The position numbers and the translations under genes were made by a program. A stretch of DNA of 64,000 bases from Moniliella sp. 'wahieum'. Taxonomy: Eukaryota; Basidiomycota; Moniliellomycetes; Moniliellales; Moniliellaceae. The notes beneath the pieces were generated by a model. The model was not told the DNA's origin. It worked only from the letters and a program-made list of their open reading frames with translations, and ran no database searches. This document shows positions 1 through 9,877 of the stretch, one piece after another (within the stretch, counting starts at the first letter, position 1; each line of letters opens with the position of its first letter). The stretch is from contig RSEE01000014.1 in assembly GCA_003971905.1 (NCBI GenBank), forward strand, positions 620,001-684,000, in the 5' to 3' direction.

Positions 1-30
1 GGGTTGGGTTGGGCTGGGCTGGGTGGGGGT
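1..30 (+). other. G-run cluster, possible G-quadruplex
   Basis: Six runs of three or more G separated by one or two bases lie at the left edge of the window. Such spacing can fold as a G-quadruplex. It is not a telomere repeat because the unit is irregular. No function can be assigned. Confidence 0.3.
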
Positions 31-111
31 GTAGGGCCATCGGTGTGTCGGTGCATGCCAGCCAGTGCGCGCCTTACCTAATCCCCCCCGCGGCGACACA
101 GGGCACGTCAC

Positions 112-1536
112 GTGTCCTGGCCAGCAGCACAGCAAATCCGTCGGCCTGTCCGCTCCGCTGCCGCGCCCACGCCCTTGCGTTTCTCACCACTGCCGCCGCC
201 TCTGCATCGCCTCGCACCGCCTCTGCACCGCCTCCATCCGCGCCTCCACCCGCGCCCCGCCGCCCCCTCCATCACCGCCACCACCACCACAGCCACCCCC
301 TCCCCCAGCGATCCCTACGCATGCCCGTCGGATAGCATGGGAATGGCGCACCGACCGCAGGTGGCTCGCATCGTCACCGATGCCCCTCCCCCGACCCCCC
401 CCCCCACACAGCGTTGTTGTTCGGTCGCCTTCGGCAGAGGGGGCACAGGAGCAGCAGCACCGCCCTTGCCCGCCTCGCCCTCGCTTGCGGCTTCCCCCGC
501 CGATCGAAAACCCCACCAGCGCGCCTGTTCGCTCCCACCCCATCCCTTCCTTGCCAGTCCGCGCGGACACCTTCCCCCCGCCCCATCTCCCCCTGCCCAA
601 ACTCCACTTCCAGCCCGCCGGCCAATCCATTGGCCGCTCGCCGACTCGTCGCCCTCCTCGAACAGCCATTCTCGACTCGCTTACTCCCCTCGCGTGTATG
701 CCGGGAGCCCACTAAGTCCCTCGCGTCCCATCCTCCCTCCACCTGCCGGCTCGGCCGCTCCGCGTGCCTCCCAACCAGGGCGCGTGACCAGCTCTTACCG
801 CCAGCCTCTCCTCTGCCGCCACGGCCATCGCGGGAACACTCACAATGCCGCCAGCACCACGGCAGTCAACACTACCCTTCGCAACTCCTACACCACCGCG
901 GCCCAGTCAGTCCTTCACCGCTCCACACCGTCCATTGACGACAAACCGTACGAAGGAAAGGACCCACCAGAATTGCTCCCCGTCCGCCTCGGCACTCTAC
1001 CGTCGTCGCAGTCATATGCGTCACAAAAGCATCCTTTCGACCACTCCAAGACGCTTGAAGAAACCGAGGAGGCAGTTGAGATGGTCACCTATCCTCCTCC
1101 TCCTCGGCCTGACTTTGGCGGCTCGGATTATGGTGATCTGGACGATGGCGCTCCCACCTGGGAAGGGGAGGGGGGGCGCTTCCAACGCACCCTTGGGCTC
1201 ATGTATCAACGCAGATCCATGTGGGTGATATGCCTGGTACGCCAAGCCACTGTTTGCCCCCTGCCCTCCACGCCGTCGGCAGCCGGCCTCACCTCTCTGC
1301 GAAACGTCAACCAGTCGCGCTCAGCTCGGCCATTGACTGGCTGGGCTTGGCTTGTCCCCCCGCAGTGGCGGCGTCACATTCTCGGGCCCCGTTTGGTGGC
1401 GCTGGTGGGGCGAATGAGAGCGACCCAGAAACCCTACAGCGACACCCCCCACTTCGGGATGGACAGCTTTCCTCGTCGTTGGGATACCGCCATTGGGACG
1501 CAACGTACATGGGACAACCTATGTTCGCAGCCTTGA
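112..1536 (+). other. Long Pro/Ser/Arg-rich open frame, possible N-terminal exon region of the flippase
   Basis: A 474-codon open frame covers this stretch. Its first 250 codons are low-complexity Pro/Ser/Ala/Arg and could be GC-driven. Codons around 305-375 look more like real protein: polar and acidic, including a PPPPRPDFGGSDYGDLDDG stretch. Long disordered N-termini are usual in large fungal P4-ATPases, and the catalytic part follows on the same strand about 400 bases later, so this may be its first exon. I cannot connect the two by a clear splice junction, and the conserved N-terminal flippase motifs (the TSKYT-like segment) were not found. It may also be a separate gene or a chance frame. 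Confidence 0.3.
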
Positions 1537-1860
1537 AGAGTTGGCAACCCGCAAAGAAGTGCATAAACACACTGTCAAGCGACGGCGCCTCGGACCACCC
1601 CAGAGCGCTCCCGAGTCTCAGTGGGGTCCGAGTCGCCTTCGTTAGGACTTAGTACGCGGAAGCGTCCCCAGTGGAAACGGACGCGCCACTGGACTTCTTC
1701 AATTCGGAGAGTGTGGACATCTGCCCACTCTTTTCGCTCCCCTTTTGCCCGTTCACGGCTTGCTTGGCGACGCTTCCTGCACCGCGTGGCCTACCCGTCC
1801 CCGCTTTCACCCCCCTCCTCCAGGATACAGGATTCCATCGCATTGGCCCCATGGCTTCGC

Positions 1861-4800
1861 ATGAACCTCCCTTTCTTCATCTCTAGATCCCCCACGCCGC
1901 ACATGGTCCCGAGACTTCTGTCTTCTCTCTGCACCTTTCTTGGTACGTACACTTCTATCATGCTACGCCCCCCCAATTACTAACATTGGTATTAGATGAA
2001 GTCATTTCCGTCCCCAGCCTCTTCTTCCTGTTTATCATTATCATGCAGCAGATTCCCAGCGTCTCTCCCTTTGACCGCTGGGTGATGCTTTTCCATGGGG
2101 CCTCCAATTGGTCGCCATGAGCTTATTCCGTTGGACTGATTTCCCTCAGCCGCGTCAGGCATCCTCCGACCCTGATTCCCGCCTGTTCACGTCTATGACC
2201 ACACCTCGAGCACGTTTCTTCCTCGGTCTAATGATGAAGTTCGCGTGGGCTCGTTGATCTGCGTCAAAAACGGGGAACGTGTCCCCTGTGATATGGTCTG
2301 TCTCGCCACGTCTGAGAAGCAAGGGTGGTGCATGGTGGACCACAGTTCGCTCAACGGTGCGGAACACCTGGATATCAAGATGTCACCAGAATCTTCAAGG
2401 GGGTACAACACGCCCTTGTTGCTTCAGTCGTTGGCGGGCAAAGTCGAGCTTGACTATCCTCTTGGGTCAGAGACACTTCCGCAAGCGCGGGGAGGTAAGT
2501 TGACTTGTCCAGCCAACGACGGTCGACGAGGCGCTCGAAGCGTCTCATCTCTGTCTCGAGGAGCTCAGATTAAATTTACAAGCTATGTATATGGGCTGGT
2601 GACCCATCCCCCTCCCGCTCCTCCGCCGGTGCCCGAGCCCAGCTTAACTGAAGTGGAGCGGCAAGTGGACAAGATCACCAAGGTGATCATATGTGCTTTG
2701 GTTGTCGTTTCTTTTTTCTGTGCTGTGGGCGGACTGGTACAGGACCTTGACAACTGGCAAGCGCGCCAGTACCTGCTGTCTAGCTCACACTCGGACACGG
2801 CCCAAGCAGCCCGCACCTTCTTCAAGACCTGGCTCGCCTTCCTTGTTGCGATGGCCAATGTGTGTCCCCTCTGGCTCCCCTTTCTCCTCCGCCTCGTCAA
2901 GCTCAGTCTTAGTATCATGGTCTCGGCGGATTTGGACTTGTATGACCCCGAAACCGACACGCCGGCCCAGTGCCGCCGGTCCCACCTCCTAGACGAGATG
3001 GGGCAGATCGATTATCTGTTTCTCGACAAGACCGGTACCCTCACACGAGGCGACATGGACCTGGTGCATGTCTCGGTGGCCGGGGCATCGTACGCAAAGG
3101 TGTGGGACGAGACCAAGTCCGCATCCATTGCTGCCGTCCCCCTCGGGGACGACGGAAAGCCCAACATGGCCACGCCCTTTCTCTCATGGTCCAACCTGGC
3201 CGACCGGCTCAACTCGCTCGACCGCGCCCGGTTGGCATTAGGATACGATTCCTCAGCTCCTGTTATGCCCACTGGGATGTGGGGGCCTGGTTCGTCTCTC
3301 TTTCCCTCGGTCGATGCACCATGGGGTGCCGACCGAGTGATGCACGAGATGTTTGTTGCCCTTTCCGTCTGCCACACCGTCATCCCCTTCTGGACGGGCG
3401 ATAAGATCACCTACCAAGGCACCTCCCCCGATGAAGTTGGTGCAGTCTATGGCGCGCAGCTTGGCTACCGCCTCATTGCGCGCCAGCCCGGTGAAGTGTT
3501 TGTCAACTTTTGCAAGCAAGAGACGGACCGGTTCGAAGTGCTCTACCTCTGTCCCTTTCGTTCGTCCCGACGGTGTATGTCCCTTTTACTTCGTTGTCCC
3601 GGAAAAGTGCGGCTGTACGTCAAGGGGGCCGATCAGGTCATCTTCCCGCGCCTTTTGGATTTGTCTCCTTTGGTCCAGCTCTCGGGCGCGGATCTGCCAA
3701 GCACGCTGCGCCACCTCAATGCCTATGCGGTAGATGGCCTACGAACCATGGTGTACGCCGCGCGGGATGTGCCCGAAGCAGAGTATGTCCAATGGGAACG
3801 CACGCTCCGTGGCAGTCTCTCCGATCGCGCCTCGCCCGCCGAATTCGAAATGGCGCTGGCCAAGATGATGGACATGCTGGCTGGCCAGTCGCTCACCCTC
3901 TTGGGCGCTACAGGGATGGAGGATACTCTGTCCGAGGGCGTGGTCGACACGGTGCAAGCCTTCCACCGCGCCGGGCTCAAGCTCTTTGTCGTGTCGGGCG
4001 ACCAGAGAGATACAGTGCTTTCCACCGCTGTGAATAGCAAGGTGTTGGATCCCCATCTTAACCTTGTTGCCATTGACCAACCCGATGTGGGGTCGGCGTC
4101 GGAGCATGCTCACGAAGTACTGCGTGCTTATTCCGAGTCAAAGCGGAAAGAGACGGGAGACAAGGGCACCTTTGCTCTCCTACTGCAAGGCGCAGTGATC
4201 GATGCGCTGGACTCGGACCAATCCCCCGCCAAGGAGCAACCCGAACTGTTGGATGCCCTGCTGGAACTCATCTTGCTCAGTCAGGTCGTCATCATCCCTC
4301 GCGCTACGGCCCAAAACAAACTCGCGTTTACCCTCTGGGTACGGAAAGAGTTGACGGCCCGCATCTTGGCCGTTGGAGACGGGGACAACGATGAGGGCAT
4401 GCTCCGTGCAGCCCATGTAGGGGTTGGGATGGCGGCTCTGGTCCATGGTTCTACTGCGGATGTGACCCTCTCCGAGTTTCGTATGCTGCGCAAGCTCTTG
4501 CTGGTCCATGGATTCTGGTCCTACACTCGGGTCAGCAAGATGGTGCTGTATGTGCTCTACACCAATGTGGCCTTGTACGGCTGTGTATTTTGGTATGCCA
4601 TCCAATCGGGCTGGTCGGGCGCCACGCCGATTGAGGGGTGGGAGATGACCTTTTTCTTCTCCACCTTCTTTGTCTTGCCCCCTGCTCTGGGATTGGGGTT
4701 GTTTGACAAGCCGCTCAACGCCCGGATGCTGGAGCGCTTTCCTCAGCTCTATGGTTCGCCCCTCTTGAGCCTGCAGCGCGGGTACGACTTTCTCCTCAAT

Positions 4801-5369
4801 GGTCTCGTGCATTCAGCAGTCACGTACCTCTTGGTCAGCTGGGGGTTATGGGACACGCAATTGACTGGTGGCTACACAGCGGCCGAAGGTGTCTTTGGCC
4901 AGACACTCTTCTTTTCCGTCCTCGCCACTATCCTGATCAAGGCGGTTGCGATGAGCAACACGATCAATGTCTACACGTTTGCCGCCTGGGTGGGAACCTA
5001 CTTTGCGGCGTTGGTGTATGGTCTACTGTGGACGATCATTGCGCCTGCCATCCCGCGCATTCATCTCGCCTGGTCCCTCCGCCACCTCGTACCGCGCTTG
5101 TATCCGTTCAGTCTGTTTTGGTTCGCCACCCTGCTCACGCCCGTGGTATCGTGCTTCCGCGACGTGCTCTGGCGCTTTGGCAGCGCACCTACCGTCCCGA
5201 AGTGATCCATTTGGTGCAGGAAGTACAACACCTCAACGTGCACGACTACAAGGCACGCTTGACCAAGTACCAAAAGAACCGGAACCAAGTCGCGCCCCGA
5301 CTGCCACGCCGCAAGTGGGGCGGGGGCGGGTTTGCCTTTGCTCAGATGGATCCGCCGCTCTGGGCCTGA
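1861..5369 (+). CDS. P4-type ATPase (phospholipid flippase), 5' end unresolved
   Basis: This is a P4-ATPase, a class that moves phospholipids to the cytosolic leaflet of Golgi, endosome or plasma membranes. The first recognisable part is the M1 region (FLFIIIMQQIPSVSPFDRW, after an intron at about 1943-1994). The actuator domain follows (about 2230-2400), then M3-M4, the DLDLYDPETDTPA segment, the phosphorylation motif DKTGTLT (about 3026), the nucleotide-domain KGAD (about 3624), the hinge motif GDGDND (about 4378), and C-terminal membrane spans with the FSG/DxW-like region. The C-terminal tail (TYRPEVIHLVQEVQ, then a GFAFAQMD-like end) sits in another frame from about 5172 to 5369. Frame shifts of one base are visible near 2085, 2180 and 5172 with conservation on both sides. 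The catalytic motifs are diverged: NGAE in place of DGET, SGDQ in place of TGDK, and PLWL in place of PISL. The family is secure; the subclass (Dnf- or Neo1-like) is not. Confidence 0.85.
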
Positions 5370-5438
5370 CCTGCTTCCACCTCGCCTACCTCCTCCTCCT
5401 CCTCCGCCCTGCCCTGCCCTGCCCCGCCTCCCGACCAA

Positions 5439-5471
<33 letters not shown>

Positions 5472-5570
5472 CCGCCAGCTTACCGCGGCTGGACCCTCGT
5501 GGACTTTGCCCGGGCGTTTGACTCGAGCTTGGCGCGCTCGCCCGCCGCTGCCGCAGATACCCCCCCGTAA
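5370..5570 (+). other. Possible continuation of the flippase C-terminus, with (GAGCAC)n run
   Basis: After the apparent flippase stop at 5367-5369, the frame containing the GAGCAC repeat (about 5441-5470) stays open. It encodes alternating Glu-His pairs, then PPAYRGWTLVDFARAFDSS, and stops at 5568-5570. P4-ATPase tails normally continue past the FAFSQ-like motif with a short polar segment, so one more frame shift near 5365 would make this the true C-terminus. The segment is not recognised as any other gene. Confidence 0.35.
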
Positions 5571-6800
5571 AACGCGTAAACCACCCACTTGAAGTGCATC
5601 CTGTATATCATCCATCGGTCTCCATGGCCCTGGCGCCTAGCGTCGTATGGTTGGGCGTGTGGTATGTGAAGACCCCCGGGTATCCCGGAGTGGGGTCCAG
5701 GAGCGGGGGTGCAAGGATCGGATCGGTTCCGCAGTACACTTGCGCCTGCTCTCGGGTCCCTGGATAAACCTAATATCTTAGCCTAAGACCTAAGGCCAAA
5801 GCGGGGTGGCAGCTACGCGATACCCCGGGCACATGGCGAACTCTGCGGTCAACGTGCTGTTTCCACGGAACCTCTTCCAGCTCCGGCACAGATCTCAGAC
5901 CCAGGCTTCAGGAGCTTCAGGGCCTCAGGCCTGACCTCTCGGGCGTCAAGCTCAAGCTTCAAGTTGACGCGGCGTTACGCGTTACAATGGGGCCGGGGGG
6001 TCAAGCTGCGGCCCTGTGCACCTGAGGCCTAATCAGTACGAAGTGAGGGCCAGACTGAGCGCGGGTAACGCGGTAACGCGGGAAACTGGAAGCTTGACAC
6101 ATGAAGATAGGAGATTGAATTTAATTATGCACGATGGAGCAGGGGCTCTGAGACTCTCAGACGCTGTGGGGGTCGGCTATTGCCTGTTGCATGCTCAGTG
6201 TTCCTTGATGTGTCCAGGTAGCTCGAAGGTTCAATTGGGCTGAGCGCGGAGCATGTGAGGCCTTGGCGCCTCGGGCCCTAAGGCCCTGAGGCCCTGAGGG
6301 TTCAAAGCATCCAGTACAGTAACTGTAACTAGAGTAGCTGCCGGTAGCTGGTAAAGCATCCCAGAACAGATCTCAGTCTGAGATCGGAGTCGCTTGCATA
6401 AGGGGGGACACGAGAGGGAGCGTAATGCGGGCGAGTGTGCCCTGCTGGCCGCGAACGCAAAGCCTAAAGCCTAGAGCCTAAGGCCTACCCGACCACCAGC
6501 GGTGAACACCAAATAGTGATAGCTACGACGGATAATCGATAGCCGCAACAACCAAAGTATTATAACGGAAGCTAATACTCTTCTTCGATCCCAAAAAGCA
6601 TAATCCAACCCGACACGATTGGACAGAAAATAGGGGGAGGCGGGACCGAGACTACCGGTGGGCTGCTGGCTCTCGTCTGGCGCTCGTCTCGGCCGTGCGC
6701 AGGCGAACAAGAAACGGCGAAAAGAGCGACGCACGAGAGGGTGCAGGATAGTGCGTGTGGGGGTTGGCACGTTGGCGCGTTGGCGCCCACGAAGAGACAT

Positions 6801-6829
6801 GCGGTACGTACCTCCTCGCTACGTACCGC
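6801..6829. repeat. Perfect 10-bp inverted repeat with 9-nt spacer
   Basis: GCGGTACGTA at 6801-6810 is repeated in reverse complement at 6820-6829, around a 9-nt spacer. Each arm contains the palindrome TACGTA. It lies in gene-free DNA, so no role is evident. Confidence 0.7.
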
Positions 6830-7483
6830 CCATCGGCATTTCCGTTTTGGCGAACGATCCACACCCGAGGGGGACCTGGCCCCCCACCTACCCGACCCAC
6901 CCGACCTACCGACGGTGCCGGTGACTAGTGGCCGACGAACAGCTGCTTGACGAAACCTTAACTTTTAAAAACCGACAACGCTTGTATGTGAATGTCACAT
7001 GTCATGTGAATGTGATATGGCACAGTGGGCCCGCGGGTCCCGCTTCCTGGCACCTGATGCATGATGCAGGATGCGTGACGCGCAAGACGGCGGCGCGCGC
7101 GGCCCCTAGCCCACCAGTGCACCAGCCAGCATACAATCGATCACGTTCTCAAGACCATCCAGACCATCCAGACCATCCAAGCTGCAAGCCAGAGCGCGGC
7201 CTAGTGCCACATACATGATGGCCAGGGAAACGCGAAGCGTGATGAGTGACGCGTGACGCGTGACATGTGACACGAGAATAGTGACTGCTTTCATCACGCG
7301 TGTCACAGGTGTGACATGTGGCAATACGTCGTCTGGGATACGGGTGCGCTCTGGTGCACTTCGCGGGTCCCAGCCACAGTGTCGGTGACATGGTGACACA
7401 CTCGATTGTTCTGGGCTGCTGGCTCGGACCTGGTCGGGCCCCAGTAGGCCCCGGGCTGCCCCCCGCCGCCCCCGCGGATGCAC

Positions 7484-7506
7484 TCAGTACTCAGACTGAG
7501 TACTGA
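7484..7506. repeat. Near-perfect 23-bp palindrome
   Basis: TCAGTACTCAG (7484-7494) and CTGAGTACTGA (7496-7506) are exact reverse complements around a single central A. This is the longest uninterrupted palindrome noticed in the left gene-free block, and it continues into further GTACTGA iterations to about 7525. Confidence 0.7.
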
Positions 7507-9787
7507 CTGTACTGACTGATGCACTGATGGTTCAGACTCTCCCAAGCTCCAAGTTGGATGGAGAAACAGGGAGAAGAAGAGAAGCGCGCGGGGCAACGAG
7601 AATGAGTAATTGATTGATGAGATCGCGATGATCGAGATGATCGATGATCCTGCTTGTGGATGCTTAAATGGTTCAGCGTTCACCCACCGGTCACCGTTCA
7701 ATGTTCACCGTTCATGCAGTTCAAACGTTCATGCATTCTGATTAGCGGTCTACTAATACAATACTGTTGGGACGTGCCAACGTTTGGGTCTCTGGGCTCT
7801 GGGCCGGCGAAGAGTTTGGCGGGGAGAGGGAGATTATCGATCATTATCGATTATCAATTCCTGGTGACCGTCACCGGTGAAGCAGCTGGTAAAGCTTTGA
7901 AGCTTGAAGCTCGTGAGAGTCACATCGATGCGCTGAGTGCATCAAGCTTCAAGTAGGATATAGGAGCACCGATGAATATATGAATCGAAGAAGCTTGCTT
8001 GTGAATATGAGAGGACTTGAAGCGCTGAAGGTTGACTTCAACTTGAAGGTTGTACACAGGAGTTCGAAGCTGAAACTGATGTTGAAGTGGAAGCTTGAAA
8101 CTTGAACGCTGGACAGTAGGAACTTACAGGGCCAAGCACGAGCGCATGAATCAGCGGTTAATAAGCCGTCAGAAAAAGGGGTGCAGGACGTGTAGGGCCT
8201 AGGCGTTGACATGCTGACACGTTGGCCGTTGCCCTTGAAGCCGAATCGTCGCAGCAGCCCCCAGCCCAGTGTGCACGAACAGGACCATGGCCTCCAGCCA
8301 TTTGCGCACCACAGAGCTGGCTGATACCTAAGATCTAAGATCTAGTCGTCTCCTTGAGCTATCGAAGGTCTCAGATCGGCTGATTGATGCAGGATGCATG
8401 ATACACGGTGCATGGTGCGACGACGGTGACCGGTGACTGATTAGTACGTCGATTAGTGGTCAATGAATGATTAACGATGCATGATGCGTCGTGTGAGATG
8501 TGGGATGAGTGATGTATGATGGTAGGACTACGGCCTATTACGGACAGGTTTATAGTCGGTGGTCTATTGCAACCCCAAGCATGCCCGTCCGTACCTTCGT
8601 GAATGCCAGCGCGCGTCCATGTCCCCGTCCAACGTCCATGTCAGCGCAAGCCAGTACCGTACACGTACCGGCGCAAGAGGTCAGGAGGACGGGTGACACG
8701 GTGACGTACGCACGCCTGTTGCTGGTTGAGTTGTGCAACGCTGGGCGCTGGGCTTGATCGACAGAATGCTGCATGGACTCGGAAGATGGAGTGGTCACTA
8801 AAGTTACATGTCAAAGACAGCACCACCGACAGCCGTCTCTCTTTCGGAGCGCCTAGGTGTTCACATGTTCTCAGAGCACGAGCCTGCGCCAGCCGGGCAG
8901 GAAGAACCCCGGTGAGTGAGCATCCCTGTTCCCATTTGAAACGTGGTGCATATCGAAACATGCAATTGCGACCGATTAATCCGATTGCCAGTAAATTGGT
9001 ATCAACGTTTGTTGAACGCGGGTACCGTACCATCGGCCATCTCATATGCGCTATGCGCTGCGCGCTAATAACTAGCTGTTCTTGTGTGTGAAATGCTGCA
9101 CCAGACTGTACCCCCGTCAGTGCCTCGCTGGCTTCACCGATCGGCACGTTGCTTCGCCAGACCTGTGGATAGATGGCTATCCCATACAAGGCAAGCGCTG
9201 TTGTGGAGGACGCAAAGGCGCCGCACAAGAGACACACCCTACTGCAGCTCCGATCTGGCGCGGGGGAAGGGTGCGCTGCGTGGTGGCCTGCGCGTCGCTG
9301 ATGCAAACGGGGGTGGCCGATGGATGGATGGGCTGGGGCGATCGAGGGGAGGATATGAAAAGAGGAGCAGGCCAGGCCAGTAGCTGCGCTGCGCCTGAAT
9401 CCTGAGGCCTGACGTCAGTACCAGTGCGGCCGGAGGGCAGGAGGGGCAGAAGAGGAAGCTCGGATCTCAGATCGCAGAAGAGGGGGTTGGAGGGGGTGCG
9501 GCTGGCCAGGCACGGCAGGGTGGCAGGTGTTGTATTCGATGCTCTGCGCGCCAGGTGAGAGGCAAGGGCAGGCGAGGGCAGCACAGTCAGACTGGCGTGG
9601 ACCCTGGCTGCGGTGAGCGCAGCTGGAAATCAAGCCACCTCCGCTGTGGAACCAACGCTGGGGTACGTACATCAGCACAATATCGCATCGGTGGGCAGGG
9701 GGCCGCAGAGCAGCCGAGTGCGGCGCTGTGCTGCGCTGCCCCACGCTGCGGCTCGAGGCCCACGGCGTAGGCCTAAGGCCGAACAAC

Positions 9788-9856
9788 CAGCAGCGCAGGG
9801 TTGCTAGAGCAGCTGCTATAGCATAGCAGCTCGATAATCGCAACCCTGCGCTGCTG
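9788..9856. repeat. Nested hairpin: 17-bp outer and 9-bp inner inverted repeats
   Basis: CAGCAGCGCAGGGTTGC at 9788-9804 is exactly complementary to 9840-9856. Inside it AGCTGCTAT (9811-9819) pairs exactly with 9823-9831 around a 3-nt loop. The 69-nt element can fold as a hairpin in RNA or a cruciform in DNA. It ends 22 bases before the first ATG of the zinc-finger frame and 160 bases before the preferred ATG, so it would be in the promoter or 5' leader. No flanking target-site duplication was seen, so a small transposon remnant is possible but unproved. Confidence 0.75.
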
Positions 9857-9877
9857 ACGCGCTGGCGCTGTCCCTGC

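Larger units (their letters stand above)
5571..9787. other. Gene-free DNA rich in iterated short palindromes
   Basis: No supportable gene is seen in about 4.2 kb. The DNA holds many clusters of six-base palindromes repeated with one- to three-base linkers: AAGCTT, ACATGT, AGGCCT, ACGCGT, AACGTT, ATCGAT and ATGCAT. Dense clusters lie at about 5910-5990, 6255-6300, 7225-7280, 7600-7650, 7680-7740, 7840-7915 and 8010-8110. A triple GACCATCCA repeat occurs near 7151-7180. The longest open frame (about 220 codons on the minus strand at 8641-9306) resembles nothing known and has no clear coding signature. Confidence 0.6.

Noticed and set aside
8641-9306. 221-codon minus-strand open frame in gene-free DNA
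   Set aside because: No recognisable domain, mixed composition, and many rare-looking Cys/His/Trp residues typical of a chance frame.
5571-9787. Satellite or CRISPR-like array
   Set aside because: The repeats are very short, irregularly spaced and of many kinds, with no constant repeat-spacer structure. The sequence is eukaryotic.
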